Assembly: GCA_028705705.1 (NCBI GenBank)
Contig: JAQWCZ010000128.1
Coordinates: 1-6,081 of the forward strand
Direction of reading: 5' to 3'
Source of the DNA: Paludibacter sp.
Lineage (GTDB): Bacteria; Bacteroidota; Bacteroidia; Bacteroidales; Paludibacteraceae
DNA: 6,081 nucleotides
Position numbers and translations under genes: made by a program. The notes beneath the pieces were generated by a model. The model did not search any database. It saw nothing but the letters and a program-made list of their open reading frames with translations, and was not told the DNA's origin. Shown piece after piece: positions 1 through 5,418 of the stretch; positions within the stretch are counted from its first letter, which is position 1; the number at the start of each line of letters is the position of its first letter.

Positions 1-164
1 CACTCTTCTGTAATTACAGGCACTTCAGATTGTTCGGCCGGCTGCGGAGCCGCCACTTCAGTTTGGGGTGCCACTTCTTCTTTAGGGGCTTTTTTAGATC
101 TTCTCTGAGCATAACAGTTGGTTAATACAACGATGCTCAACATCAGTACAATTAGCTTTTTCAT
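1..164 (-). CDS. Exported protein of unknown function, N-terminal 54 residues only
   Basis: This gene is cut by the left edge, so only its start is visible. The ATG lies at 164-162 and opens a frame with no stop to the edge. The protein begins MKK, followed by a hydrophobic stretch (about residues 4-15) and then L-T-N-C-Y-A-Q, so it is exported. Cleavage by signal peptidase I before Q20 (C-Y-A|Q) looks most natural. Cys17 could be a lipidation site, but Asn at -1 fits the lipobox poorly. After the signal comes a basic patch (RRSKK, 21-25) and then a Pro/Ala/Glu/Gln-rich linker that is probably disordered. It starts 23 nt after the stop of the outer-membrane protein gene on the same strand, so it is probably the fourth gene of the hisG operon and works in the envelope. 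The functional domain lies outside the window and I do not recognise the family. Confidence 0.8.
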   Translation of the reverse strand, partial: MKKLIVLMLSIVVLTNCYAQRRSKKAPKEEVAPQTEVAAPQPAEQSEVPVITEE

Positions 165-187
165 ATACTTATTTTATTTCTCAAATT

Positions 188-1447
188 TTATAATTTTCTT
201 TTAAAGAACCAGTTCTCGTTGAAAGTTGCGTTTAAAGTAAACTTGAAATAATCTTCCCTGAATGTATTTTTCTCACCGGATTTCCCATATTCAATTGAAG
301 TATTTATCATGGTATTACTGGTACGCAACGGGAAGCCAATTCCAAAAGTTATACCAAAGTTTTTTACCGGATTTATTCCCGGAATTTTATAATAGGGATC
401 ATGTAAGTTTAAACCCGCACGATAACGCATCCTGTCCGTGTATTTATTTCCTCTGGGATTGGGTATGTATTCAGCACCCAGTGCTATTTTGCTTCTGTTA
501 CTCAGACTATCTGTTTTACCGAAAAACAGCGCATCACCCCACTGTTGCATTATATAATCAGCCGACAAGCTCAATTTCTTATTAAAAGTGTAATTCAAAC
601 CGACTCCAAACACCTGCGGCAATTCAAAGTGATGATTATACCGAATGGTATCTGCTGGTACAGCACGATTGTACTGAACAAATTTCCCGTTAAAAGGAGC
701 TTTATTTTCATAAATCACTCCCAGTGTTATATCATGTTTATCCTTTAAAGTGTGAAAAATTTGTAATCCATACCTGAATCTGAAATTACTCACTGAAATA
801 GCGTTGTCTTGTATGGATGTTGAAGAACTGAATTCATCATTGGAAAATGAAACAGTTCTGCTATTTGTTACGTCTCCGAACATGTAATAGGCGTTAACTC
901 CCAGCGATACATGGTTAAACAGTTTCAAACCGAGTCCGGAATAAACCTGGCTAATACCGCCTGCGCCGGTGTATTTTCTCGAATAATAGGCATACGACGG
1001 ATTGGTGGTGTTATCAGGCATGACAACTGAATCAGTGTCATAGAAGTCATATCCCGAAAAAGAATAAGGTAACATTCCGGCACTGAATCCCAACCATTTG
1101 GTTATTGGAAATTGCAGGTTGACATATTCCAGGTTAGAATTAAAACTGGTTTTCTTACCTCCACCCGCTTCAGAAAAACGAGAATATAAACCCGTTAATC
1201 CAAAGTCAAACATAAAAGTGGTTGAATCCACTACGTTGTAAGAAGCCGGATTGGCTGCATTGATTGAACTTCCGTTTCTCATACCCAAAGCTGTTCCCCC
1301 CATAGCACGTTGTTCCGCGGAATTAACATCCACCAATTCACCAAATCCGTATCGTGTGTAAGGCGAATTGGTATTGTTTTGACCAACAGACAATTGAACA
1401 AAAAAAAGAAGAAAAACCAATAAAACCGGGTGTATTTTATTTAACAT
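188..1447 (-). CDS. Outer-membrane beta-barrel protein, Bacteroidota family of unknown function
   Basis: A 419-residue exported protein with a signal peptide: a hydrophobic core at about residues 7-20, then S-V-G|Q with likely cleavage before Gln23. The mature N-terminus carries SPYTRYGFGEL (28-38), then an R-A-M-G-G motif (47-51) and an ANPASY segment (65-70). This resembles the start of FadL/OmpP1-like and related Bacteroidota outer-membrane proteins. The rest consists of alternating polar and hydrophobic strands rich in Tyr, Phe, Gly and Asn, for example about 181-190, 282-300 and 364-374, typical of a transmembrane barrel of perhaps 12-16 strands. It ends N-W-F-F-K-R-K-L. The ATG lies inside the end of coaX, giving an 11-nt overlap (1437-1447), so translation is probably coupled to coaX. 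No substrate can be deduced; transport of hydrophobic compounds is a guess from the resemblance. I am confident about the location and barrel nature, not about the role. Confidence 0.85.
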   Translation of the reverse strand: MLNKIHPVLLVFLLFFVQLSVGQNNTNSPYTRYGFGELVDVNSAEQRAMGGTALGMRNGSSINAANPASYNVVDSTTFMFDFGLTGLYSRFSEAGGGKKTSFNSNLEYVNLQFPITKWLGFSAGMLPYSFSGYDFYDTDSVVMPDNTTNPSYAYYSRKYTGAGGISQVYSGLGLKLFNHVSLGVNAYYMFGDVTNSRTVSFSNDEFSSSTSIQDNAISVSNFRFRYGLQIFHTLKDKHDITLGVIYENKAPFNGKFVQYNRAVPADTIRYNHHFELPQVFGVGLNYTFNKKLSLSADYIMQQWGDALFFGKTDSLSNRSKIALGAEYIPNPRGNKYTDRMRYRAGLNLHDPYYKIPGINPVKNFGITFGIGFPLRTSNTMINTSIEYGKSGEKNTFREDYFKFTLNATFNENWFFKRKL

Positions 1448-2165
1448 TATATTGTAATATACGATTGAGTCCTGTTAATACTAAATTTTTATCTGCAAAG
1501 ATGCGACTTTTTAACTTGTTATCAAAGAGAAGAGCATTGCCTCCTGTTAAAAATACTGAAAGTTTAGGATATTTTAGCATAAGTCGTTCAACATACCCAT
1601 CTATCTCTAACACAATGCCATACAAAACACCTGATTGGATAGCAGATTGTGTATCCTTACCTAAGAAGTCCACATTGGCGTCAACTTTCACTAACGGAAG
1701 TTTTTGCGTAAAAGTATGCAAAGCTTCAAACCTCATTTCTATACCCGGGGCAATATTACCGCCATGATAAACACCTGATGCGTCAATAAAATCATACGTG
1801 ACAGCAGTGCCAGCATCAATGACCAAAATATCTGTTTCAGGTTGTAAAGCTACCGCTCCCACCACTGCTGCCAACCTGTCATTACCAAGTGTTTCAGGGG
1901 TTTGATAGGTGTTTTTGATGGGCAGTGGTGTTAGATGATTCAGATTAATAAATCTTTCACATGCATGTTGCAACTGTTGTTCGAACGCTGTGTTTTCTTT
2001 CACAACACTCGAAAGAATGGCATTCTCAACCTGAAAATCACCGAGTATTTCGTTAATCTTATGTTCGGTTTTCGCTGGATCAAAAGTAGCTTCATATACA
2101 ATATTATTACTGTCGAAAACAGCAACTTTGGTACGTGAATTTCCCTGATCAATGCAAAGGTTCAT
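1437..2165 (-). CDS. coaX: Type III pantothenate kinase
   Basis: CoaX phosphorylates pantothenate with ATP to give 4'-phosphopantothenate, the first step of CoA synthesis, in the cytosol. The 242-residue length is normal for the family. Motifs in order are DQGNSRTK at 6-13 (phosphate-binding D-x-G-N-[ST]), LGNDRLAA at 93-100, IDAGTAVTYD at 116-125 (second phosphate motif of the ASKHA fold, with Asp117 and Asp125 the expected acidic active-site residues), GGNIAPGIEMR at 135-145, and LTGGNA at 206-211. The family is known to need a monovalent cation and to resist CoA feedback inhibition, unlike type I CoaA. The start is fixed by the DQGN motif six residues in. It begins 12 nt after the hisG stop and overlaps the following outer-membrane gene by 11 nt, so it is the second gene of an operon. 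Nothing looks degraded. Identification is firm. Confidence 0.97.
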   Translation of the reverse strand: MNLCIDQGNSRTKVAVFDSNNIVYEATFDPAKTEHKINEILGDFQVENAILSSVVKENTAFEQQLQHACERFINLNHLTPLPIKNTYQTPETLGNDRLAAVVGAVALQPETDILVIDAGTAVTYDFIDASGVYHGGNIAPGIEMRFEALHTFTQKLPLVKVDANVDFLGKDTQSAIQSGVLYGIVLEIDGYVERLMLKYPKLSVFLTGGNALLFDNKLKSRIFADKNLVLTGLNRILQYNVK

Positions 2166-2177
2166 GACAACAAAATC

Positions 2178-3032
2178 CTATAAAATCATTTTTTCTATCG
2201 GAACAACGAGGATTCCTTCTGCTCCCAGGTTCTTCAGTTTACCAATGATGTCCCAGAATTCTTTTTCGTTGATCACGGCATGCAACGAACTCCAACCTTC
2301 TTTAGCCAGTGGTAGGATGGTCGGACTTTTCATGCCGGGCAGCACTTCAGTAATCTGTTTGATGTTTTCAGAAGGAACATTCATCAGCACATACTTTTTA
2401 TCTTCAGCCAATTGAACGGCCTCAATTCTGAACAAAAATTCATTCAGAATTCCCAGTTTTTCTTTTGAGAGTGCCGGATGCTGAATCAGAATAGCTTCCG
2501 ATTTCATCAAGACCTCCACTTCTTTCAGGTGATTGGTCACCAAGGTACTCCCGGAACTAACGATATCAAAAATGGCATCGGCCAATCCGATTCCAGGCGC
2601 TACCTCAACCGAGCCTGTAATCACGTGTACATCGGCTTTAACTTGCTGACTTTTCAGATAATCTTTTAATATCTCCGGATAGGAAGTGGCAATCACTTTA
2701 CCGTTAAACCATTGGATGCCGGGATATTCGATTTCTTTGGGAATAGCTAATGACAAACGACATTTACTGAATCCCAGGCGCTTGGTAATGATGGCATTTT
2801 TCTTCTTTTCGGCGAATTCATTTTCGCCAACAATACCCACATCTGCTACCCCGTCGGCAACCGACTGGGGAATATCATCATCGCGCAGGAAAAGCACTTC
2901 CAGTGGAAAATTCCTCGCCGGAACCAACAAAAGCCTTTTTCCCGATTCGAGTTTTATGCCTGTTTCACTCAGCAGTGCCATTGTTTCTTCAAACAAACGA
3001 CCTTTAGCTTGTACTGCAATTCTTAATAACAT
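2178..3032 (-). CDS. hisG: ATP phosphoribosyltransferase, long form
   Basis: HisG condenses ATP with PRPP to N1-(5-phosphoribosyl)-ATP, the committed step of histidine synthesis. At 284 residues this is the long form (HisG-L), which carries its own regulatory domain and needs no HisZ partner. The N-terminus holds the AVQAKGRLFEE block (6-16), followed by DVGIVGENEF (64-73). The PRPP-binding loop starts at G140 (G-S-V-E-V-A-P) and continues through G149-L-A-D-A-I to S160-G-S-T-L164. Residues from about 210 form the ACT-like domain III, with LPGMKSPT at 231-238, the site of allosteric histidine inhibition in known long-form enzymes. The ATG at 3032 fits the usual M-L-R-I-A-[VI]-Q start. It is first in a minus-strand operon with its own promoter about 25 nt upstream. 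No leader peptide, T-box or attenuator is visible; the leader is too short, so control is probably allosteric or by a repressor. It is followed by coaX rather than hisD. Confidence 0.97.
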   Translation of the reverse strand: MLLRIAVQAKGRLFEETMALLSETGIKLESGKRLLLVPARNFPLEVLFLRDDDIPQSVADGVADVGIVGENEFAEKKKNAIITKRLGFSKCRLSLAIPKEIEYPGIQWFNGKVIATSYPEILKDYLKSQQVKADVHVITGSVEVAPGIGLADAIFDIVSSGSTLVTNHLKEVEVLMKSEAILIQHPALSKEKLGILNEFLFRIEAVQLAEDKKYVLMNVPSENIKQITEVLPGMKSPTILPLAKEGWSSLHAVINEKEFWDIIGKLKNLGAEGILVVPIEKMIL

Positions 3033-3054
3033 GTCGATATTTTTTTATGGAATG

Positions 3055-3062
3055 CAAAAATA
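3055..3062 (-). promoter_or_regulatory. Bacteroidetes-type -7 element of the hisG operon
   Basis: On the minus strand this reads TATTTTTG, a perfect match to the Bacteroidetes sigma-ABfr -7 consensus TAnnTTTG. It lies 22 nt before the hisG ATG, predicting a leader of roughly 15-20 nt. The -33 element is weak: no TTTG at 18-20 nt, and only a TTTT-like tract about 23 nt upstream, within a direct repeat. No Shine-Dalgarno sequence precedes hisG; the leader is A/T-rich as usual in this phylum. Confidence 0.6.
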
Positions 3063-3089
3063 CATGAAAATTTTTGATTAACATGAAAA
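3062..3089 (-). repeat. Two 9-bp direct repeats at the hisG promoter
   Basis: On the minus strand TTTTCATGT occurs at 3089-3081 and again at 3070-3062, a period of 19 bp (close to two helical turns). The downstream copy abuts and shares one base with the -7 element, and the upstream copy covers the -33 region. A protein bound to both would block RNA polymerase, so an operator is possible. In such AT-rich sequence chance is also plausible. Confidence 0.35.
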
Positions 3090-3130
3090 CGAGGGAAATT
3101 TGAGGAGGTACTGGAATAAATAAAATAGTA

Positions 3131-3165
3131 TAAAAACAAAAAAGTCCGTTAAAATAACGGACTTT
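3131..3165 (-). terminator. Rho-independent terminator after the small lipoprotein gene
   Basis: On the minus strand a perfect 11-bp stem (arms at 3165-3155 and 3151-3141, core AGTCCGTTA/TAACGGACT) closes a 3-nt loop. It is followed by the U-rich run TTTTTTGTTTTTA, which includes the last three stem bases. It begins 21 nt after the stop codon of the lipoprotein gene. Orientation is clear because the U-tract lies on the hisG side. It isolates the lipoprotein/acyl-CoA ligase unit from the hisG operon downstream, which then needs its own promoter. Confidence 0.9.
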
Positions 3166-3186
3166 CTTTGTTCTTTTAGCTAAAAA

Positions 3187-3375
3187 TTACTGTTGAGCAG
3201 GAGCTTCTTCAGCAGCAGCTTCAACTACAGTTGTATCAACAGCAGCAGTGTCAGCAACAACTACTTCTTCAACAACAGCTACAGTATCAACAGCTTCTTC
3301 TGTGTTTTCAGCAGCTTTTGGTGCACATGCAGCAAATACTGCAGCAACAGCAAAAAATAAAATTACTTTTTTCAT
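3187..3375 (-). CDS. Small acidic Ala/Val-rich lipoprotein
   Basis: A 62-residue protein that is almost certainly a lipoprotein: MKK, a hydrophobic core at 4-16, then V-F-A-A-C with Cys17 as the lipidated residue. Phe at -3 is slightly off the lipobox consensus but tolerated. The mature 46 residues contain about 13 Ala, 10 Val and 11 Asp/Glu against a single Lys (20), with V-D-T repeated at 29-31 and 46-48. No folded domain is apparent and the chain is probably extended or disordered. Similar short acidic lipoproteins with this composition are common in Bacteroidales genomes, and I know of no assigned function. No acidic K-(D/E)-(D/E) surface-export signal follows Cys17 (it reads C-A-P-K-A-A-E), so a periplasm-facing location is the simpler guess. 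The gene has its own promoter, an A/T-tract upstream region and a strong terminator, as expected for an abundant single-gene mRNA. The repetitive GCA/GCT/GTT codons make a quasi-trinucleotide tract. Confidence 0.85.
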   Translation of the reverse strand: MKKVILFFAVAAVFAACAPKAAENTEEAVDTVAVVEEVVVADTAAVDTTVVEAAAEEAPAQQ

Positions 3376-3429
3376 TTTTTAAAATCTTTTTAAAAATTCG
3401 ACATATTAGTTTGCAATTCAAAATCTTCG

Positions 3430-3437
3430 CAAAATTA
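3430..3437 (-). promoter_or_regulatory. Bacteroidetes-type -7 element of the lipoprotein gene
   Basis: On the minus strand this reads TAATTTTG, a perfect TAnnTTTG. A TTTT tract 18 nt upstream (3459-3456) takes the place of the -33 TTTG. It lies 54 nt before the lipoprotein ATG, giving a leader of about 45-50 nt that ends in an A-rich run just before the start codon. Confidence 0.6.
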
Positions 3438-3443
3438 CATCTA

Positions 3444-3501
3444 TTTTTTAGAATGAAAAAACTTTTTCAATGTTTTTTTTTATTTTTTTTCAACTTTTTT
3501 T
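3444..3501 (-). other. Run of near-phased A-tracts upstream of the lipoprotein promoter
   Basis: On the minus strand, pure A-tracts lie at 3501-3495, 3490-3483, 3481-3473, 3467-3463 and 3449-3444, with T6 at 3461-3456. The three tracts starting (plus strand) at 3463, 3473 and 3483 are spaced 10 bp apart, and the next starts 12 bp on. Phased A-tracts bend DNA and can act like an UP element. They fill the gap between the acyl-CoA ligase stop and the lipoprotein -33 region. Confidence 0.5.
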
Positions 3502-3507
3502 CACACT

Positions 3508-5247
3508 TCAAACAACTCGTTGATTTTCAACACTTTGTTTGTTATTAAAAGCAGTGGCATATAAATACCTTTTGATACTTTTTTTAGGTGTTTTCTCAAA
3601 TTCATTGGGATATAAGTGAATTTTAGCAATTGATTCAAAGGATGCAACGATGTTATTCAACGCAATTCTATTTTCTTCCATCACCTTTTCCAATTGTTTT
3701 TGATCGAGTTTTTCGATATCTACCGCCTCATAATCAGGATATACCAACGCATGTAAACGACCATTATTTTCAACAACAAGGCTTTCCATCACAAAAGGCA
3801 TGTTATTTAATTTTGCTTCTATTTCTTCCGGATATATATTTTGCCCGCTCGGGCCTAAAATCATGCTCTTGCTTCTGCCCCGGATAAAGATGGTTCCGTC
3901 TTCCTCAATCATACCCAAGTCACCCGTATGCAACCATCCTTCCTCATCCATGATACTATCGGTAGCTTCCTGATTTTTAAAATATCCCGACATCAGATTT
4001 TCTCCTCTAACACAAAGTTCTCCAATTCCGGTATTCGGATCAGGATCCATAACTTTGGCTTCCATTTGCGGAATGACAGCTCCAGCCGACTTTGGTTTGA
4101 ATTGATCGGCCGGAGTAAAACTAATTAAAGGTGCACATTCAGTCATGCCATATCCTACTGTGTAAGGGAATTTGATTTTTTGCAGAAAATCTTCTACTTC
4201 AGCATTCATAGGAGCACCCCCACAAACCAACTGGGCAAATTCGCCCCCGAAGGCATGAATCAGTTTCTTGCGAATCGTCGATAGAATGGTTTGATCCAGG
4301 AAAGGCAATCTCAATACCCACCGGATGGTTGGTTTTGCAATAAGAGGTTGAATCTGTTTCTTATAAATTTTTTCAATGATTAGCGGAACAAGGAATATTA
4401 CATTCGGTTTGACTTCGGCAAAAGCTGTCAGTAAAATTTTCGGAGAAGGCACTTTTCCGATAAAATGTACATGACATCCGCGGCAGGTTGCTGTCAGAAA
4501 ATCAAAAGCGCAACCATAGGCATGTGCCAGGGGTAAAAATGAGATCATTTTATATCCTTCTTTGATGATACCGGTTCCTATGGCAAAAACAATATTGCCA
4601 GCCAGCGCATTTCCACTGGTCATTACCCCTTTACTGAAACCTGTTGTGCCCGACGTATAGTTAATCGACACTAATTCCGCATTTGATTTGTCAATGTAAC
4701 GCACATGGTCTTTATGGAAACCATGTGGATATTTAGATCGAAACAACGTATTGATAACTTCCGGCTTCACTTGATTTAGTTCAATCACCGGAGCAAAATC
4801 ATTTTGCTCTTCATTTTCTTTCCTATCGATGATGGTGATGCAATTAAAATCCGTGAGTGAAAAGACCGCCTTTACAGTTGTCAACTTTTCTTCTTCCAAA
4901 TTTTCCCATATATTATCACTTGTAAACAGCAATTTCGACTCGGAATGGTTGGTGATATGATGCACGTCATTGGCGTTAAAATCCTGTAGAATCGGTACAA
5001 TAATAGCCCCATAAGTTACTGTTGCAATATAGGTAATTGCCCAGTTGGCGTTATTCCGGCCTATCAATGCGATTTTATCAAAAGGTTGAATATTGCATTG
5101 TTCGAACAGGATATGCACTTTTGCCACCCGATTGGCCACATCTGCATAAGTCAGGGTAATATTTTCCCCATAATTACTGTAAGCAGGCATACCCCAATAT
5201 TTCCGAAAAGCATCCTCAAAAAGACGGATAAAGTTTTCTTTTATCAT
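3508..5247 (-). CDS. Long-chain fatty-acid--CoA ligase (AMP-forming)
   Basis: An ANL-superfamily enzyme that activates a fatty acid with ATP and transfers it to CoA; long-chain specificity is inferred from overall resemblance. From the ATG at 5247 it has 579 residues. A TTG 12 codons upstream (5283-5281) opens the same frame, but it lies in the -7 promoter box, so I reject it. Motifs in order: YTSGTTGFSKGV at 197-208 (ATP-binding P-loop), PLAHAYG at 239-245, CGGAPM at 342-347, GYGMTE at 365-370, TGDLG at 441-445 (ribose-binding Asp443), IRGRSKSMI at 455-463 (hinge), and SGQNIYPEEIE at 467-477. The C-terminal motif reads K552-T-P-K-K-S-I-K-R560; Ser557 sits three residues before Arg, where the adenylation lysine normally stands. 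There is no signal peptide or clear membrane helix. It diverges from pheT and is followed after 132 bp by the lipoprotein gene. Confidence 0.93.
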   Translation of the reverse strand: MIKENFIRLFEDAFRKYWGMPAYSNYGENITLTYADVANRVAKVHILFEQCNIQPFDKIALIGRNNANWAITYIATVTYGAIIVPILQDFNANDVHHITNHSESKLLFTSDNIWENLEEEKLTTVKAVFSLTDFNCITIIDRKENEEQNDFAPVIELNQVKPEVINTLFRSKYPHGFHKDHVRYIDKSNAELVSINYTSGTTGFSKGVMTSGNALAGNIVFAIGTGIIKEGYKMISFLPLAHAYGCAFDFLTATCRGCHVHFIGKVPSPKILLTAFAEVKPNVIFLVPLIIEKIYKKQIQPLIAKPTIRWVLRLPFLDQTILSTIRKKLIHAFGGEFAQLVCGGAPMNAEVEDFLQKIKFPYTVGYGMTECAPLISFTPADQFKPKSAGAVIPQMEAKVMDPDPNTGIGELCVRGENLMSGYFKNQEATDSIMDEEGWLHTGDLGMIEEDGTIFIRGRSKSMILGPSGQNIYPEEIEAKLNNMPFVMESLVVENNGRLHALVYPDYEAVDIEKLDQKQLEKVMEENRIALNNIVASFESIAKIHLYPNEFEKTPKKSIKRYLYATAFNNKQSVENQRVV

Positions 5248-5280
5248 GATATTTTGATTAGATATTAAATTTATCGGTTG

Positions 5281-5310
5281 CAAAAATAATTATTTTTTGC
5301 ACACTTCAAA
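5281..5310 (-). promoter_or_regulatory. Promoter of the acyl-CoA ligase gene
   Basis: On the minus strand TTTG (5310-5307) is followed after 18 nt by TATTTTTG (5288-5281), matching both parts of the Bacteroidetes TTTG / TAnnTTTG promoter. Transcription should start around 5273-5276, giving a leader of about 25-30 nt before the ATG at 5247. This is the best-matched promoter in the window, and it rules out the in-frame TTG at 5283 as a start codon. Confidence 0.7.
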
Positions 5311-5346
5311 ACTTTATGTGAATTTTTTAAGTTATTCAGCCGACAG

Positions 5347-5376
5347 TTTTCCGCTTTCTGTTTTCACTTTTCCGCT
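5347..5376 (+). repeat. Two 9-bp direct repeats upstream of pheT
   Basis: TTTTCCGCT occurs at 5347-5355 and again at 5368-5376, a period of 21 bp, or two helical turns. The second copy lies in the spacer of the pheT promoter and the first lies just upstream of its -33 region. The spacing puts both copies on the same DNA face and would suit a regulator, but no known binding site matches and chance cannot be excluded. Confidence 0.35.
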
Positions 5377-5384
5377 AATTTCCT

Positions 5385-5392
5385 TATCTTTG
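5385..5392 (+). promoter_or_regulatory. Bacteroidetes-type -7 element of pheT
   Basis: TATCTTTG is a perfect TAnnTTTG. The -33 position offers only TTTC or TTTT (5361-5365, 19-20 nt upstream). It lies 26 nt before the pheT ATG, so the leader would be about 20 nt. This is too short for a tRNA-responsive T-box or a phenylalanine leader-peptide attenuator, and no Shine-Dalgarno sequence is seen. It is divergent from the acyl-CoA ligase promoter about 75 bp away. Confidence 0.6.
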
Positions 5393-5418
5393 CCGGTCAA
5401 TAAAAAATACATCCCGTC

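Noticed and set aside
262..748. Two plus-strand open frames of 107 and 67 codons
   Set aside because: They lie antisense to the outer-membrane barrel gene, show no recognisable domain, and have Cys/His/Tyr-rich compositions typical of shadow frames.
1354..3081. Several plus-strand frames (for example 1354-1767, 2152-2415, 2686-3081)
   Set aside because: All are antisense to coaX or hisG, whose motifs are complete, and none has a plausible promoter or family signature.
3033..3130. A histidine leader peptide, T-box or riboswitch before hisG
   Set aside because: No His-rich short frame, T-box core or alternative hairpins are present, and the predicted leader of 15-20 nt is too short.
3455..3469. 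Inverted repeat GAAAAA-G-TTTTTTC (minus strand) as a terminator for the acyl-CoA ligase
   Set aside because: The stem is almost entirely A-T with no GC core, it lies about 40 nt past the stop codon within the lipoprotein promoter region, and no U-run follows it in the right place.
3376..3507. A possible small RNA in the ligase-lipoprotein gap
   Set aside because: The gap is low-complexity A/T sequence explained by a promoter and A-tracts; no stable structure or terminator of its own is visible.
3231..3548. A plus-strand 105-codon frame rich in Gln (poly-Q-like protein)
   Set aside because: It is the antisense shadow of the repetitive lipoprotein codons plus an AT-rich gap; it has no promoter, and the minus-strand gene has a lipobox, promoter and terminator.
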